A stretch of DNA of 64,000 nucleotides from Euryarchaeota archaeon UBA23 (GTDB taxonomy: Archaea; Thermoplasmatota; Poseidoniia; Poseidoniales; Thalassarchaeaceae). Made by a program: the position numbers and the translations under genes. Position 1 is the stretch's first letter, and each line of letters begins with the position of its first letter. The stretch spans positions 1 to 64,000 of the forward strand of contig DAIJ01000032.1 in NCBI GenBank assembly GCA_002498725.1. The letters are read 5' to 3'. The notes beneath the pieces were generated by a model that was not told the origin of the DNA, did not search any database, and saw only the letters and a list, made by a program, of their open reading frames with translations. Positions 42,178 to 51,752 of the stretch are shown here, one piece after another.

Positions 42178-45100
42178 ATGCACTTGCTAAGAATAGAACT
42201 TGAAAATTTCAAGTCCTTTGGAGGCCAAATCACTGTTCCTTTTGATGAAGGTTTTACTGCAATAACTGGCCCTAATGGTTCAGGTAAATCAAACTCGGGT
42301 GATGCCATCCAATTTGTTCTCGGGACCAGATCAACGAAGGTGATGCGTGCAGACAATGTCGGAGATCTGATTTTCAATGGCGGAAAAAGTGGTAAGCAAG
42401 CAAGACATATGTCTGTAACATTGGTTTTTGCTAATACTCCTGAAATAGATGGCCGACGTCGTCTTAGAGTCGATGAGGATGAAGCTAAATTCACTAGGTC
42501 TGTTAGGCTCAACCGGAAGAATCAACCTGTATCTTCTTACATGATTGGTGATCGTTCAGTCACCGCTACTGAGATGCGGAGGACTTTGGCAGAAGCAGGA
42601 CTTCATGGAGATGGGTACAACATTGTACTACAAGGAGATGTCACCACTCTGGCCACTATGACACCTCATAGAAGGCGCGGAGTTTTGGAAGAAGTTGCTG
42701 GAGTTACTGCTTACGATAACGAAATCAAGAGTGCCAACAATCAGAGGAAGCAAGTAGAGCATGATATAGAAACTATCGAATTATTTGAAATGGAACAAAA
42801 AACCCGTCTTAAGAAACTCGAAAGGGAAAGAGAACAGGCACTCAGGTTCAGAGCCTTGAAGGAAGAGTTAGACTCAGCAAAGATTACGTTAGGTCAATCA
42901 AGATATAGAAATCGATTAGATGAGATTAGAATGCTTAACGAAGATCATCAAAATTATCAGAAAAAGGATGAATTATTGCGTGTAAGTATTCGTGAATCCA
43001 ATAAACGTCTTCTCACTATGGAAGAAGAATTAGTTGCAGTAAAGAATGAACTCGACGAAATGTCTAGTGGGGAATCTAAAGCAGTGATGGATCAGATAAG
43101 AACTCTTGAGATTGAGATTGAAACAAGTAGGGATCGAATTGGAGATCAGCAACGTGCTTCAGAATTGGCAAATGAAGAGATTTCTGAAATCAAAGAAGAG
43201 ATAGAACGAGTCACCAAGGCAATAGACGAAATATCTTCATCTATTAGTGATGCTAAGTTAGCAGTTTCTACCGCTAAGGATAATCTGGCTAAGGCAGATG
43301 CTAATGAGAAAGAAGCAAGAAAAGCCATAGAGTCTGGAGATAAGCATTCACGAGACTTAAATCGTGCTTTGGGTAAAGCAACTGAGGAGTTAAACAAGGC
43401 CCAAACAGATAGTGCAGAAGCGAGACTTGAGGCGGATAGATCTGAGCAAGCAGCCAGATTGGCTTCTGATAGACTGGCTGATCTAGAGGACGAATATGAG
43501 AGTTTTACACTTGAGCGGGATGATCTAGAACTCCAAGGGGATGATTTGAAAGGCACTGCTCCTGACCAAGATCGCGGAGAATTAGCCAATCAATTATCAA
43601 AATTGCAGAAACAAGAATCAGCACTTAGGGAAGACAGAGATCGGGCTGATGCTCAAGTTCGTGAGGCTACTTTATCCTTAGAAAGAGCAAGAGCACAGCA
43701 AGAAGCCAGATCATCTAGGCCCGGTAGTGCAGTGACTTTACGTGCTCTTTCAAAATTACGTGAAAGTGGAGAAATAATGGGGATTTTAGGTTCTTTAGGG
43801 GAGTTAGTATCTCCTAAGGAAAGTGAACACGAGGAAGCATTAGCCTACGCTTTAGGTGGGGCGTTGAACAGTATAGTGGTTAATGACGATGAAGTTGCTG
43901 CAGGCTGTATAAAATGGCTAAAGAATAATGGAGGCGGCCGAGCCACATTCCTACCTCTAAACAAAATAAGTGCATCAAGAGCCCAAGGAAGAGCATTGAT
44001 GGTATCGAGAAATCCTGGAGTAATCGGTTTTGCTCATGACTTATTAGATTACGATGAAGGTATTGAAATCGCAGTAAATTTCGCTTGCCGTAATACCTTG
44101 ATTGTCCAATCAATGGAAGTGGCTCGGCGAAATATGGGGGGCGTTAGAATGGTCACTCTTGATGGGTCTGTAATTGAATCCTCAGGGGCAATGACAGGCG
44201 GTGCATCAGCCAAGGGGAATATTCCAAAGTTTGGCGGAGCGGGTTCTTCAGGAGCCCTTCTAACTAATCTCGAATCAAATCTTGAACGTGCTAATTTGTA
44301 TTACTCAACTGTAAAGGCAGCACTTGATGAATTGAGAAATAATCAAAATGAAATAAGAAATCAAATCCATGGCCTTGATGGCAGTGATCATTCTGTAAAG
44401 TTAAGTGAGTGGAAAGCTGAAGTAAGAATCGCTCAAAAGCAGGTGGACGAAATTGGACGAAAGGTTATTGCTGCACGTGAGGAATTTAAACGTCTTGAAA
44501 AAGCCTCAATTACGGCTGCAGAATATGCATCAGCCGCAAGCGAATCCTACGAGACAGCACTTTCTTCCAGAAATTCTGCCGCGGAGGCGTTACAAAACCA
44601 GACTCCTGACCATCTCTCCAAGATGTTACGCGACGCTCAAGATATTAGAACAGAAGCAGAAAGAAACAAATTAAGAGCGGACTCAGAAATAAGTTCCGGA
44701 GAAGAACGTCTTACTGTTTTAGATGAGCGTAAGAATAATCTCATCCGTTCTCTGGACAAGCATAATAAAATTGTCTTAGAATCTAGTAAGATGATTACAG
44801 ACCTCACAAATAATATCGACAAGGCTGAAGGAGAATTAATTGATCTTAAAGGCCAACAATCACAATTTAATGAAGAATTTTCAATCTTGAATGACAAGAG
44901 AGAGAACCTTATTGATGAGAGAGCAAGTCTACGTACTCATGTAGACCAACAATTATCGAATCGTGAATCTATTAAATCTAGATTGGAAGGTCTGGTAGAA
45001 CAGATAAGGACAAAGGAATCAACTATTGAATTAATTCAGAATGAATTAACGGAATCAGGAATTTCAATTCCGACAGATGACATTCAACTGCCAACGGTGG

Positions 45101-46119
45101 CCGAGGCTGAGAAGAGGGTGCAGGGACTCGATCGACGCCTCGGCCAACTCGGCGATGTTAATATGTTAGCAATAGATGACTACGATTACACCGTAGAGAG
45201 AATCGCTGGTCTAGTTGCTGATGGAAAATTGTGTAAGGAACGCCATGAAATGCTAGTTAATTTAGCTCAGAAATTAGAAGACGAACGCCGTACTCGCCTA
45301 CTAGCTGTCTTTGAGCATGTGAATACTAACTTTACTAGAGCATACAAATTATTGCAACCAGGTGGTGATGGTAGACTATTGTTGGAGAATCCAAAGAATC
45401 CATTCGAAGGCGGCCTTGAGATGGCCTGTGTCCCACCAGGTAAGAGTAAGCGTACTCGTCGCAGTTTCTTATCTGGAGGTGAGAAATCAATGGCCGCTCT
45501 AGCCTTTATTTTCGCTATTCAGGATTACGAACCCAGTCCATTCTATTACTTTGATGAAGTGGATCAAAATCTTGACCCATTCAATGCTGAGAGAATTGCT
45601 ACTCTTTGTCGATTAAGAAGTATGCAAGCACAATTTATTATGGTGACTCTCAGAAAGGTCAGTCTTAATCTTGCAGATCATCATATAGGAATAACTCATG
45701 CAGGTGATGGTTGTAGTCGCCGAATCGCTGACTTTGATAGAGCAGCAGCTCTTGAACTTGGTGAAGAGTTTGAGAAAGAGAAAGCAGCACAAGAAAGGGC
45801 GAAAAATGAGAAGCAGAATATGGAACTTCCAGACCCAGAAGTAATGCCCAAAGTACCGGAACCTATGGCGCGCCCAGAAAGTCTTGGAGGCTTAGCTGAA
45901 AGAGCGGGCGTAGAGGTTAGTCCAACTGCAGATCCAGAGCAAGATGAATCACTATCTGTTGAATCAACAATGACGTCTCTTAAGGAAAGGACAGATGAGT
46001 GGACAGAAGATATGGTTGAGAAGGAAGCCAGTTTGCCAAATGATGACTTTATTGATGAGCAGGAAAGTGAATCTCAAGTGCAAGTTGCTAATGTGAAAAA
46101 TGGTGAATTGGAGGAGTAA
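42178..46119 (+). CDS. smc: Chromosome segregation ATPase SMC
   Basis: Condensin ATPase that compacts and separates chromosomes. The 1313 residues show the Walker A ITGPNGSGKSNS (about 29-40), a first coiled coil (about 170-510), a hinge (about 530-680, with GILGSLGELVSPKE, GALNSIVVND and GAMTGGASAKG), a second coiled coil, the signature FLSGGEKSMAALAF (about 1096-1109) and Walker B YYFDEVDQNLD (about 1121-1131). After the head there is an acidic, Glu/Pro-rich tail of about 130 residues, making it longer than typical SMC (about 1170-1190). ATG 42178 follows AATAGGTGATG. scpA and scpB follow, so the complete SMC-kleisin complex is encoded together. Confidence 0.97.
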   Translation: MHLLRIELENFKSFGGQITVPFDEGFTAITGPNGSGKSNSGDAIQFVLGTRSTKVMRADNVGDLIFNGGKSGKQARHMSVTLVFANTPEIDGRRRLRVDEDEAKFTRSVRLNRKNQPVSSYMIGDRSVTATEMRRTLAEAGLHGDGYNIVLQGDVTTLATMTPHRRRGVLEEVAGVTAYDNEIKSANNQRKQVEHDIETIELFEMEQKTRLKKLEREREQALRFRALKEELDSAKITLGQSRYRNRLDEIRMLNEDHQNYQKKDELLRVSIRESNKRLLTMEEELVAVKNELDEMSSGESKAVMDQIRTLEIEIETSRDRIGDQQRASELANEEISEIKEEIERVTKAIDEISSSISDAKLAVSTAKDNLAKADANEKEARKAIESGDKHSRDLNRALGKATEELNKAQTDSAEARLEADRSEQAARLASDRLADLEDEYESFTLERDDLELQGDDLKGTAPDQDRGELANQLSKLQKQESALREDRDRADAQVREATLSLERARAQQEARSSRPGSAVTLRALSKLRESGEIMGILGSLGELVSPKESEHEEALAYALGGALNSIVVNDDEVAAGCIKWLKNNGGGRATFLPLNKISASRAQGRALMVSRNPGVIGFAHDLLDYDEGIEIAVNFACRNTLIVQSMEVARRNMGGVRMVTLDGSVIESSGAMTGGASAKGNIPKFGGAGSSGALLTNLESNLERANLYYSTVKAALDELRNNQNEIRNQIHGLDGSDHSVKLSEWKAEVRIAQKQVDEIGRKVIAAREEFKRLEKASITAAEYASAASESYETALSSRNSAAEALQNQTPDHLSKMLRDAQDIRTEAERNKLRADSEISSGEERLTVLDERKNNLIRSLDKHNKIVLESSKMITDLTNNIDKAEGELIDLKGQQSQFNEEFSILNDKRENLIDERASLRTHVDQQLSNRESIKSRLEGLVEQIRTKESTIELIQNELTESGISIPTDDIQLPTVAEAEKRVQGLDRRLGQLGDVNMLAIDDYDYTVERIAGLVADGKLCKERHEMLVNLAQKLEDERRTRLLAVFEHVNTNFTRAYKLLQPGGDGRLLLENPKNPFEGGLEMACVPPGKSKRTRRSFLSGGEKSMAALAFIFAIQDYEPSPFYYFDEVDQNLDPFNAERIATLCRLRSMQAQFIMVTLRKVSLNLADHHIGITHAGDGCSRRIADFDRAAALELGEEFEKEKAAQERAKNEKQNMELPDPEVMPKVPEPMARPESLGGLAERAGVEVSPTADPEQDESLSVESTMTSLKERTDEWTEDMVEKEASLPNDDFIDEQESESQVQVANVKNGELEE

Positions 46120-46121
46120 GT

Positions 46122-47123
46122 ATGGCGGTATTTGACGCAACCGCAATGCGCGACGATATAGTTTCAAGATTGTTAGAAGGTGAGGCAGATCTTGAGACCA
46201 GTCGTTATTTGGATAGATTGGTGGAGTTAGCAAGTCTTGAAGATGCAGAACACCAATTTCTTATCGATCCGTTTGACAGATCCGTTGCATTGGTTTTCCA
46301 GTTATTTCGTTCTAAAGACTTGGACCCTTGGGATGTAAATCTAACCTCATTTTTAGAGATGTTTGAATCTAGAATAGAAGAAGCAGAGAATATAGATTTG
46401 CCAACCTGTGGTAGATTAATCAGAATGGCTTGGCAAATTCTTCGTGGCCAAGCATCTTCTCTAATTGCTCGTCAAGAAGTCGCTTGGGATGATCAAAATG
46501 AAGATATATTCGATTTCGACGTAGGTGGTTGGGAAACTGAATTTACAGAGGACGATTACAATTTTTCTGTGGGTGTCCTGACAGGTGCCGCAGACGAAGT
46601 TTTGCCTTCTATGTTTGAGGGCCGTATCCACAGAGAAGAGAGTAGGCCAGTTACTCTTGGAGAATTATTGATGGGGCTGCAATCAGCCAAACAAATATCA
46701 GAAGAGCAGCGATTACGCGAACAAATTGCACGGGAACGTCGCGAGGCTAATGATAGAGCAAGAGCGCGATTCAGTGGTAGTTTACATATTGAGAATTTGG
46801 AAGATGAGATACGTAGAACTTGGGATGCTCTTAGGCTGAGGCAGGCCAATCAAGACGAACCGGTGAATCTAAAATCAATAGTAGAACACCTTAGGGATAG
46901 ATCTGTTGAAGAAGGTTTTGATTTCGAGGAAGCCGAATCTGATGCTCAGGTAACAGCATTAGTTTCTTCATTGTTCTTAACACACAGGGGTTACGCTGAT
47001 TTGACACAAGAAGGTGGCCCTGAGGGTGTAATTACACTTGCTAATTTACACCCTGATGATTCCGATTTTGATACACTGACTGAAAGAATAAATCCCAAAC
47101 CAGAGGTGATTCACGATGTCTGA
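46122..47123 (+). CDS. scpA: Segregation and condensation protein A (kleisin)
   Basis: Kleisin that bridges the SMC heads. The 333 residues hold the N-terminal ScpA block (about 48-110: FDRSVALVFQLFRSKDLDPWDVNLTSFL read in parts as FDRSVALVFQLFRSKDLD and PWDVNLTSFLEMF), the hallmark DPWDV motif, and a C-terminal winged helix (about 245-315: VNLKSIVEHLRDRSVEEGF, then ALVSSLFLTHRGYADLTQEG). ATG 46122 comes 2 bp after the smc stop with GGAGGAG upstream. It overlaps scpB by 8 bp. Confidence 0.93.
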   Translation: MAVFDATAMRDDIVSRLLEGEADLETSRYLDRLVELASLEDAEHQFLIDPFDRSVALVFQLFRSKDLDPWDVNLTSFLEMFESRIEEAENIDLPTCGRLIRMAWQILRGQASSLIARQEVAWDDQNEDIFDFDVGGWETEFTEDDYNFSVGVLTGAADEVLPSMFEGRIHREESRPVTLGELLMGLQSAKQISEEQRLREQIARERREANDRARARFSGSLHIENLEDEIRRTWDALRLRQANQDEPVNLKSIVEHLRDRSVEEGFDFEEAESDAQVTALVSSLFLTHRGYADLTQEGGPEGVITLANLHPDDSDFDTLTERINPKPEVIHDV

Positions 47124-47751
47124 AGATATCCAATTATCAACTGTTCTTGAGGCAATTCTTTTCAGCGCGGGAAGGTCTCTTTCAGTAGAGGAATTAATGG
47201 AACAAACTAACCGCACCAAAAGTGAAGTCAGTGGCGCTCTTGACAATCTACGCTCAACAATTCGTAGAAGAAGGGATTCAGCATTGCAATTAACAGAAGT
47301 GTCTGGACGTTGGATTTTTGAAGTTAGACCTGCTCTTTCTGAACATCTTCCAGAGGCACTAAGACCTGATGTACCTCAACGCCTACTTCCAGCAGCGGCG
47401 TTAATTGCTTATCATCAACCAATGCGTCAAGCTCAGTTGGTAGATATGCTAGGGCAACGTGCTTATGATCATGTTAGAGAGTTGGCACAATTGGGATTTG
47501 TTGACAGGCGTAGAGATGGACTTAGTCGCAGACTCACTACCACAAGGCGTTTTGCAGAATATTTTGGCTGTCCAGAAGTAGAATATCGAGCAGTCCGAGA
47601 ATGGTTCCGAGCCGAAGCATCGAAGGCAGGCCTAACAAGTGCCCAACTAGCCGCATCTCTATCTGATGAACAAATGACTATTGAGGAGTTCACTGATAAA
47701 CCAAATGAACAGGCGATTGAGCTGGAATTGGCCAAGAATGATGAAGAATAG
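47116..47751 (+). CDS. scpB: Segregation and condensation protein B
   Basis: Winged-helix partner of the kleisin. The 211 residues show the two winged helices of ScpB. The first is about 8-85 (LSTVLEAILFSAGRSLSVEEL, then LRSTIRRRRDSALQLTEVSG and RWIFEVRP). The second is about 90-150 (LLPAAALIAYHQPMRQAQLV, then LAQLGFVDRRRDGLSRRLTT and TTRRFAEYFG). The C-terminus is Glu/Asn-rich. It ends the smc-scpA-scpB operon; the convergent HMG-CoA reductase stop is only 8 bp away, leaving no room for separate terminators. Confidence 0.92.
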   Translation: MSEDIQLSTVLEAILFSAGRSLSVEELMEQTNRTKSEVSGALDNLRSTIRRRRDSALQLTEVSGRWIFEVRPALSEHLPEALRPDVPQRLLPAAALIAYHQPMRQAQLVDMLGQRAYDHVRELAQLGFVDRRRDGLSRRLTTTRRFAEYFGCPEVEYRAVREWFRAEASKAGLTSAQLAASLSDEQMTIEEFTDKPNEQAIELELAKNDEE

Positions 47752-47759
47752 TCATTAAA

Positions 47760-49055
47760 TCAATTACTTCTGATTTGAGATAGTGCTTCTTCAACAGCAG
47801 CCATTGTGATCCGTTCGCCGCTCTCTCTAACTTTTGCTGCTACCTTCTCAATTTCATCAGGATTAGCACCCGCCGAAGCAGCCATGTTCCTTAGATGTAA
47901 TTTCATGTGGCCTGCTTGTATTCCTACTGTGGCTAATGCCCTAAGAGCACCTAGATTTTGTGCTAGTCCTGCCGCAGCCATGCACTTTGCTAAATCATTT
48001 GCACTCTTTATCCCAAGAAGTGCTACATTAGCTTGTGCTCCAGGGTGGATACGAATAGCGCCACCCACTAGTCCTACTGCCATCGGTATCTCAATAGAAC
48101 CTACTAGATTTCCATCTGAATCTTTTTCCCAATGTGTCATAGATCCATATTCTCTTTCATGTGCACAATATGAGTGAGCGCCGGATTCTATCGCTCTCCA
48201 GTCTTGGCCACAAGCTATTCCAATAGGTGAAATGGCATTCATTATGCCCTTATTGTGAGTTGTTGCTCTAAATGGATCTGCGGCTGCAAAATGGTATGCC
48301 TGGATTACTCCTTCAATGACTTCGGCACCTCTGCTGGGATCGTTTCCTGAATCAGACATTTCTTCTGGAGTGAAAGTAGCACTTACTCTGGCCAATCTGT
48401 GCACTGCTAGATTAGATATAATTCTCAATATCACAGTCCCTCCCGAAAGGCTTTCTACTCTCGGCGCAATTGTTTCAGCCATCGTATTCACTGCATTCGC
48501 TCCCATTGCATCTCTACAATCAACTAAGATATGTACTATAACCATGGGTCCAGACATTGTTTGAATGATACGAACTTCCACATCCTTGCATCCTCCTCCA
48601 AATTTTACTAGAATTGGATCAACATCATTACAAGCCTGAATCAACTCTTCTTTGGCTGCTAATATTGCTTCTTTAGATGCTTCAGGATCTTCGCAACCAA
48701 CGATTTGAATTTGTCCTATCATAACTGGGTCGGTGTTGTTAGAGGTGAATCCTCCATTAGCCTGACACCTCTTAGCCATGTTTGATGCTGCAGCAACCAC
48801 GCTCGCTTCTTCTACAACGAATGGGATGATGTAATGTTCACCGTCAATAATGAAATTAGTGGCCACTCCTATTGGTAGAGAATAACGACCAATTACATTC
48901 TCTATCATGCGGTCCGCTGTTCCTTCATCAAGCTCTGCATTTTCCCAGGCCTGTACGTCCTCATCCGAGAGTCCTGCTATTTCTGCAAGTAATGCTCTTC
49001 TCTCAGGTACTGAGAGTTTGTAGAATCCTTTCAAGCGGCTGTTGTCAACTGGCAT
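47760..49055 (-). CDS. hmgA: HMG-CoA reductase, class II (bacterial type)
   Basis: Makes mevalonate from HMG-CoA, the entry to archaeal lipid isoprenoids. The sequence matches class II (Pseudomonas mevalonii-like) enzymes closely: SRLKGFYKLS near the start; MIENVIGRYSLPIGVATNF; EEASVVAAASNMAK with the catalytic Glu; DCRDAMGANAVNTMAE with the catalytic Asp; THNKGIMNAI with the Lys; and AGHMKLHLRNMA with the C-terminal His. ATG 49055 is chosen because the class II start aligns there and GGAGG/GGTGG lies just upstream; an in-frame ATG at 49100 is possible. The frame stays open to 49301 but that part is AT-rich and not family-like. Class II in archaea is an old transfer from bacteria. Confidence 0.93.
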   Translation of the reverse strand: MPVDNSRLKGFYKLSVPERRALLAEIAGLSDEDVQAWENAELDEGTADRMIENVIGRYSLPIGVATNFIIDGEHYIIPFVVEEASVVAAASNMAKRCQANGGFTSNNTDPVMIGQIQIVGCEDPEASKEAILAAKEELIQACNDVDPILVKFGGGCKDVEVRIIQTMSGPMVIVHILVDCRDAMGANAVNTMAETIAPRVESLSGGTVILRIISNLAVHRLARVSATFTPEEMSDSGNDPSRGAEVIEGVIQAYHFAAADPFRATTHNKGIMNAISPIGIACGQDWRAIESGAHSYCAHEREYGSMTHWEKDSDGNLVGSIEIPMAVGLVGGAIRIHPGAQANVALLGIKSANDLAKCMAAAGLAQNLGALRALATVGIQAGHMKLHLRNMAASAGANPDEIEKVAAKVRESGERITMAAVEEALSQIRSN

Positions 49056-49408
49056 ATGTCCACCACGCCTCCGAAGACTTACTGGTTCTAAACCCTTCAT
49101 AAAATAAAGACCCAACACGGTCTTTTGAAAACTTTCTAAATAGATAAGAAAAACCTCTTTACCTCTACAATAATACCTCTTTTCCATTGTGAAAATCTCT
49201 CTAAAAAGCGTTAATTCACCCATTAACGCTTTGTTAACGTATAATAAAAGCGTTAGTAAAGCGTTAATAATTATTTTATCTATTCGAATTACTGAGAGCA
49301 TTATATTAAATCTAAAATCTCTGTTTAATCTTATAATGCGTTAATATTAGGTTAAAAAAGCGTGAGAATGCGTGAATATTATGTACTGGTCATATCTGGC
49401 ATCAAAGT
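49056..49408. other. 353-bp AT-rich intergenic region between hmgA and the AAA ATPase gene
   Basis: No gene is seen. For hmgA (minus) the TATA-like TTTATTTT at about 49101-49108 would start the transcript near 49080. For the AAA gene (plus) a weak CATATC near 49391 is the only candidate. From 49205 to 49377 it holds the AAAGCGTTAAT repeat cluster listed separately. Base composition is distinctly more AT-rich than the flanks. Confidence 0.6.
49205..49377. repeat. Cluster of about seven 11-bp units, consensus AAAGCGTTAAT
   Basis: Copies: AAAGCGTTAAT (49205-49215) and its exact inverse ATTAACGCTTT (49222-49232), an 11-bp perfect inverted repeat with a 6-nt spacer; a partial inverse GTTAACG (49233-49239); a tandem pair AAAGCGTTAGT (49247-49257) and AAAGCGTTAAT (49258-49268); AATGCGTTAAT (49335-49345); and a variant pair AAAGCGTGAGA (49357-49367) and AATGCGTGAAT (49367-49377). 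Tandem spacing is 10-11 bp, one helical turn. This is the arrangement of a multi-site operator or an iteron-type origin. Confidence 0.75.
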
Positions 49409-51346
49409 ATGGACGGAAGAGGAGCCTCGATTCTCGATTTACCTCAAATGAGGAATAACCCATTTGACCTCCGGCCAATTGAGCCAAACAACGCCGAACT
49501 ACTAATTGGCCGAGACATAGTTATGAGTAAGTGGCGAGATTATATGATATCTCAAACACCTCGTATGCTTCTATTAGTTGGAGAACAAGGATCAGGTAAA
49601 ACATCCTTAATCAATGCATTATCTTCTCAAAACTCTAGTCGACCATATATTGGTCAATATTGGCCAGATAGTGATGACCCCGCACATTCGATAATACATG
49701 ACATTTCAATCCACTTCGGAGGTTTTGATTTATCTCCATCCATACAACAGGTTTCAGATAATCTGGTTGAAATGATGTATAAAGAAAAAGGACCACTCCC
49801 GTTGATAGCTTTTGACTATCCTTCTTCTGTCGATTTTGACAAAACACTATCTCGCCTTCTTCCTATGTTACAAAGACTAAGGGCATTGATTATTGTATCA
49901 TTAACTCCTAATCAACAATCTAACTTAAATCCAGAAATTTTAGATCTATTTGATGAACCGTACCAAATATTGAATTTGACCAAAAAACAAATACAAAACT
50001 TGTCAGATAGGAGAATGTCTAGATCTGCAAATCAAAAGTGGATTATTAGAGATAGTATACTAAGTGCAATTCATGAAAATACCGACGGCAATCCAAGAAA
50101 AGTGGTTCGCCTCCTCCGTGATTTAGTAGATGAAAGGCATGAATCTCCAGATGGTGGGGTATTAGACCGTCTAATGACCTGGAGAGCAACTCCAAGGCAA
50201 TCAGTAACTCCTGCCCCACAAACTGAAGTAGAAATGCGAGATGATTTCGAGAACTTAGAAACATTAGATGTTTTCATAGAAGCAAATGAGGATACGATAG
50301 AAGAATCAGAATTGGAAGATTTAGAGGAAGATGAGCCAGAGGATCTCTGGGATGACGAAATTATTGATTCAGAAGATCAAGCTAAAGATGAATGGCAAGA
50401 TGATTTTGAAGCTCCTGAAAATTTGTGGAATAAAGAGGAAGAGGAGGATGAATCAGAAGAAGAAAGAATTCATGTTGCTGAATCAGAATCTACTCCAAAT
50501 ACCTCTGATGAGATTTATATGAGTACTACTGCAGATAACGCATTCCTGTATATGGAAGAAGGTACAGAACCACCTAAATCAGAACATCTTAAGGGAAATT
50601 TTGGTAATCTTCTAAGCCGCACTGTAAGAATTGGAGATAGATTACCTACAGGTCCGGATGATACACCTATAGACGTAGCCCAACCTCATCCTAGCCTAAT
50701 GCCTAGAAAGATGGATCCACAACCTAGAAACTCAGAAAATAATGATTCAAACGCACGAATAGACACTTCGATAAGGCCAGAAGATGATGAAGTAATGAGT
50801 ACTGAAGCCGCCCTTTGGATTGTAGATACAAATTCCAAGAATACTCTTCCATCTATTGAACCTCCACCAGCACCACCCAAAATTGACAATAATCCCATAG
50901 AAATTGAAACTGAATGGTTTGTTGATGATAGTCTGCCAGAAGAAGAATCGATTCCTGAACCTATATTTGAGGCACCACAAGTAAGCATACCTACAATCCC
51001 TTCACCCCCTCCTCTGCCACCAACTCCTGTGTCAATACCCGTTCAGATTCCTGTTTCACTAGGGCCTACTTGGGAGCCTGATAATCCTTTCAACCCAATA
51101 GTTTTGCAAACTTTAACTGAAGCTGAAAGAATGATTTTAGAAGCCTCTTCTACACGTGAGGTTTCACCTTCTGATGATGAATTACAAGCTCGTTTGGAAG
51201 TTGGGCGTTCGCGTCTTTCTCAAATTTACAATGATTTGAGACGTAAGGGATTACTTTCAGTAAGAAAACATGGTCGTACTAGATATTTCAAACTCAGCGA
51301 GGCTGCAAATCAGCACTTGCGAGGAGCACCAGAGGGGGTTGCATAA
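49409..51346 (+). CDS. AAA/STAND-type ATPase with acidic linker and C-terminal winged helix
   Basis: A 645-residue protein, distantly Orc1/Cdc6-like in layout. An N-terminal ATPase domain (about 20-265) has the P-loop LLVGEQGSGKTSL (about 56-68), a Walker-B-like PLPLIAFDYPS, a sensor-like LIIVSLTPNQQ and a C-terminal ENTDGNPRKVVRLLRDLV segment as in Orc/STAND proteins. A long acidic and Pro-rich linker follows (about 280-560). A winged helix ends the protein (about 575-640: LTEAERMILEAS, then RLEVGRSRLSQIYNDLRRKG and RKHGRTRYFKLSE). DNA binding by the winged helix is likely. It stands next to the AAAGCGTTAAT cluster, so it may bind those sites (inference). Confidence 0.65.
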   Translation: MDGRGASILDLPQMRNNPFDLRPIEPNNAELLIGRDIVMSKWRDYMISQTPRMLLLVGEQGSGKTSLINALSSQNSSRPYIGQYWPDSDDPAHSIIHDISIHFGGFDLSPSIQQVSDNLVEMMYKEKGPLPLIAFDYPSSVDFDKTLSRLLPMLQRLRALIIVSLTPNQQSNLNPEILDLFDEPYQILNLTKKQIQNLSDRRMSRSANQKWIIRDSILSAIHENTDGNPRKVVRLLRDLVDERHESPDGGVLDRLMTWRATPRQSVTPAPQTEVEMRDDFENLETLDVFIEANEDTIEESELEDLEEDEPEDLWDDEIIDSEDQAKDEWQDDFEAPENLWNKEEEEDESEEERIHVAESESTPNTSDEIYMSTTADNAFLYMEEGTEPPKSEHLKGNFGNLLSRTVRIGDRLPTGPDDTPIDVAQPHPSLMPRKMDPQPRNSENNDSNARIDTSIRPEDDEVMSTEAALWIVDTNSKNTLPSIEPPPAPPKIDNNPIEIETEWFVDDSLPEEESIPEPIFEAPQVSIPTIPSPPPLPPTPVSIPVQIPVSLGPTWEPDNPFNPIVLQTLTEAERMILEASSTREVSPSDDELQARLEVGRSRLSQIYNDLRRKGLLSVRKHGRTRYFKLSEAANQHLRGAPEGVA

Positions 51347-51642
51347 TGTCAGATGATGGTTCAATTGTAACAAAAGAAAAGGTAGAGAGGTATCTCGCAT
51401 TAACTGCAGAAGCTAGAGCAAAGGCGACACCAATTACTGAATCAGAAGAAGATTCAGCGCGTCTTGTATCTATGATGAGGATGTGTGATGATTACCAGGC
51501 TGATGCAAAACATTTTCTAGAAAAAGGTGACTTAGTCCGTGCATTTGGGGCTATCAATTATGCACATGCTTGGATCGATGCTGCAGTTCGTATTGGACTG
51601 ATGAATGGTCATGATGATGATCGATTATTCACTTTACCATAA
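51346..51642 (+). CDS. DUF357 family protein
   Basis: A 98-residue all-helical protein of the archaeal DUF357 family. The diagnostic part is MMRMCDDYQADAKHFLEKGD (about 45-64) followed by LVRAFGAINYAHAWIDAAVRIG (read as AFGAINYAHAWIDAA), the family's helical hairpin. The role of the family is unknown. ATG 51346 overlaps the stop of the AAA ATPase gene (TAATG), so the two are translationally coupled. Confidence 0.8.
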   Translation: MSDDGSIVTKEKVERYLALTAEARAKATPITESEEDSARLVSMMRMCDDYQADAKHFLEKGDLVRAFGAINYAHAWIDAAVRIGLMNGHDDDRLFTLP

Positions 51643-51752
51643 CTAAATCAAAGGGTAGGGGAGTTCATTTCATCTACTAGTGTAACTATGATGATGTTAG
51701 CATCGATTTCGGTATCCCAAACAGTTAAAATTTGAACTCATTTCCACAGGTT

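Noticed and set aside
49056..49301. N-terminal extension of HMG-CoA reductase by 82 codons
   Set aside because: The added part is AT-rich, crosses the repeat cluster and does not align with class II enzymes, which begin near ATG 49055.
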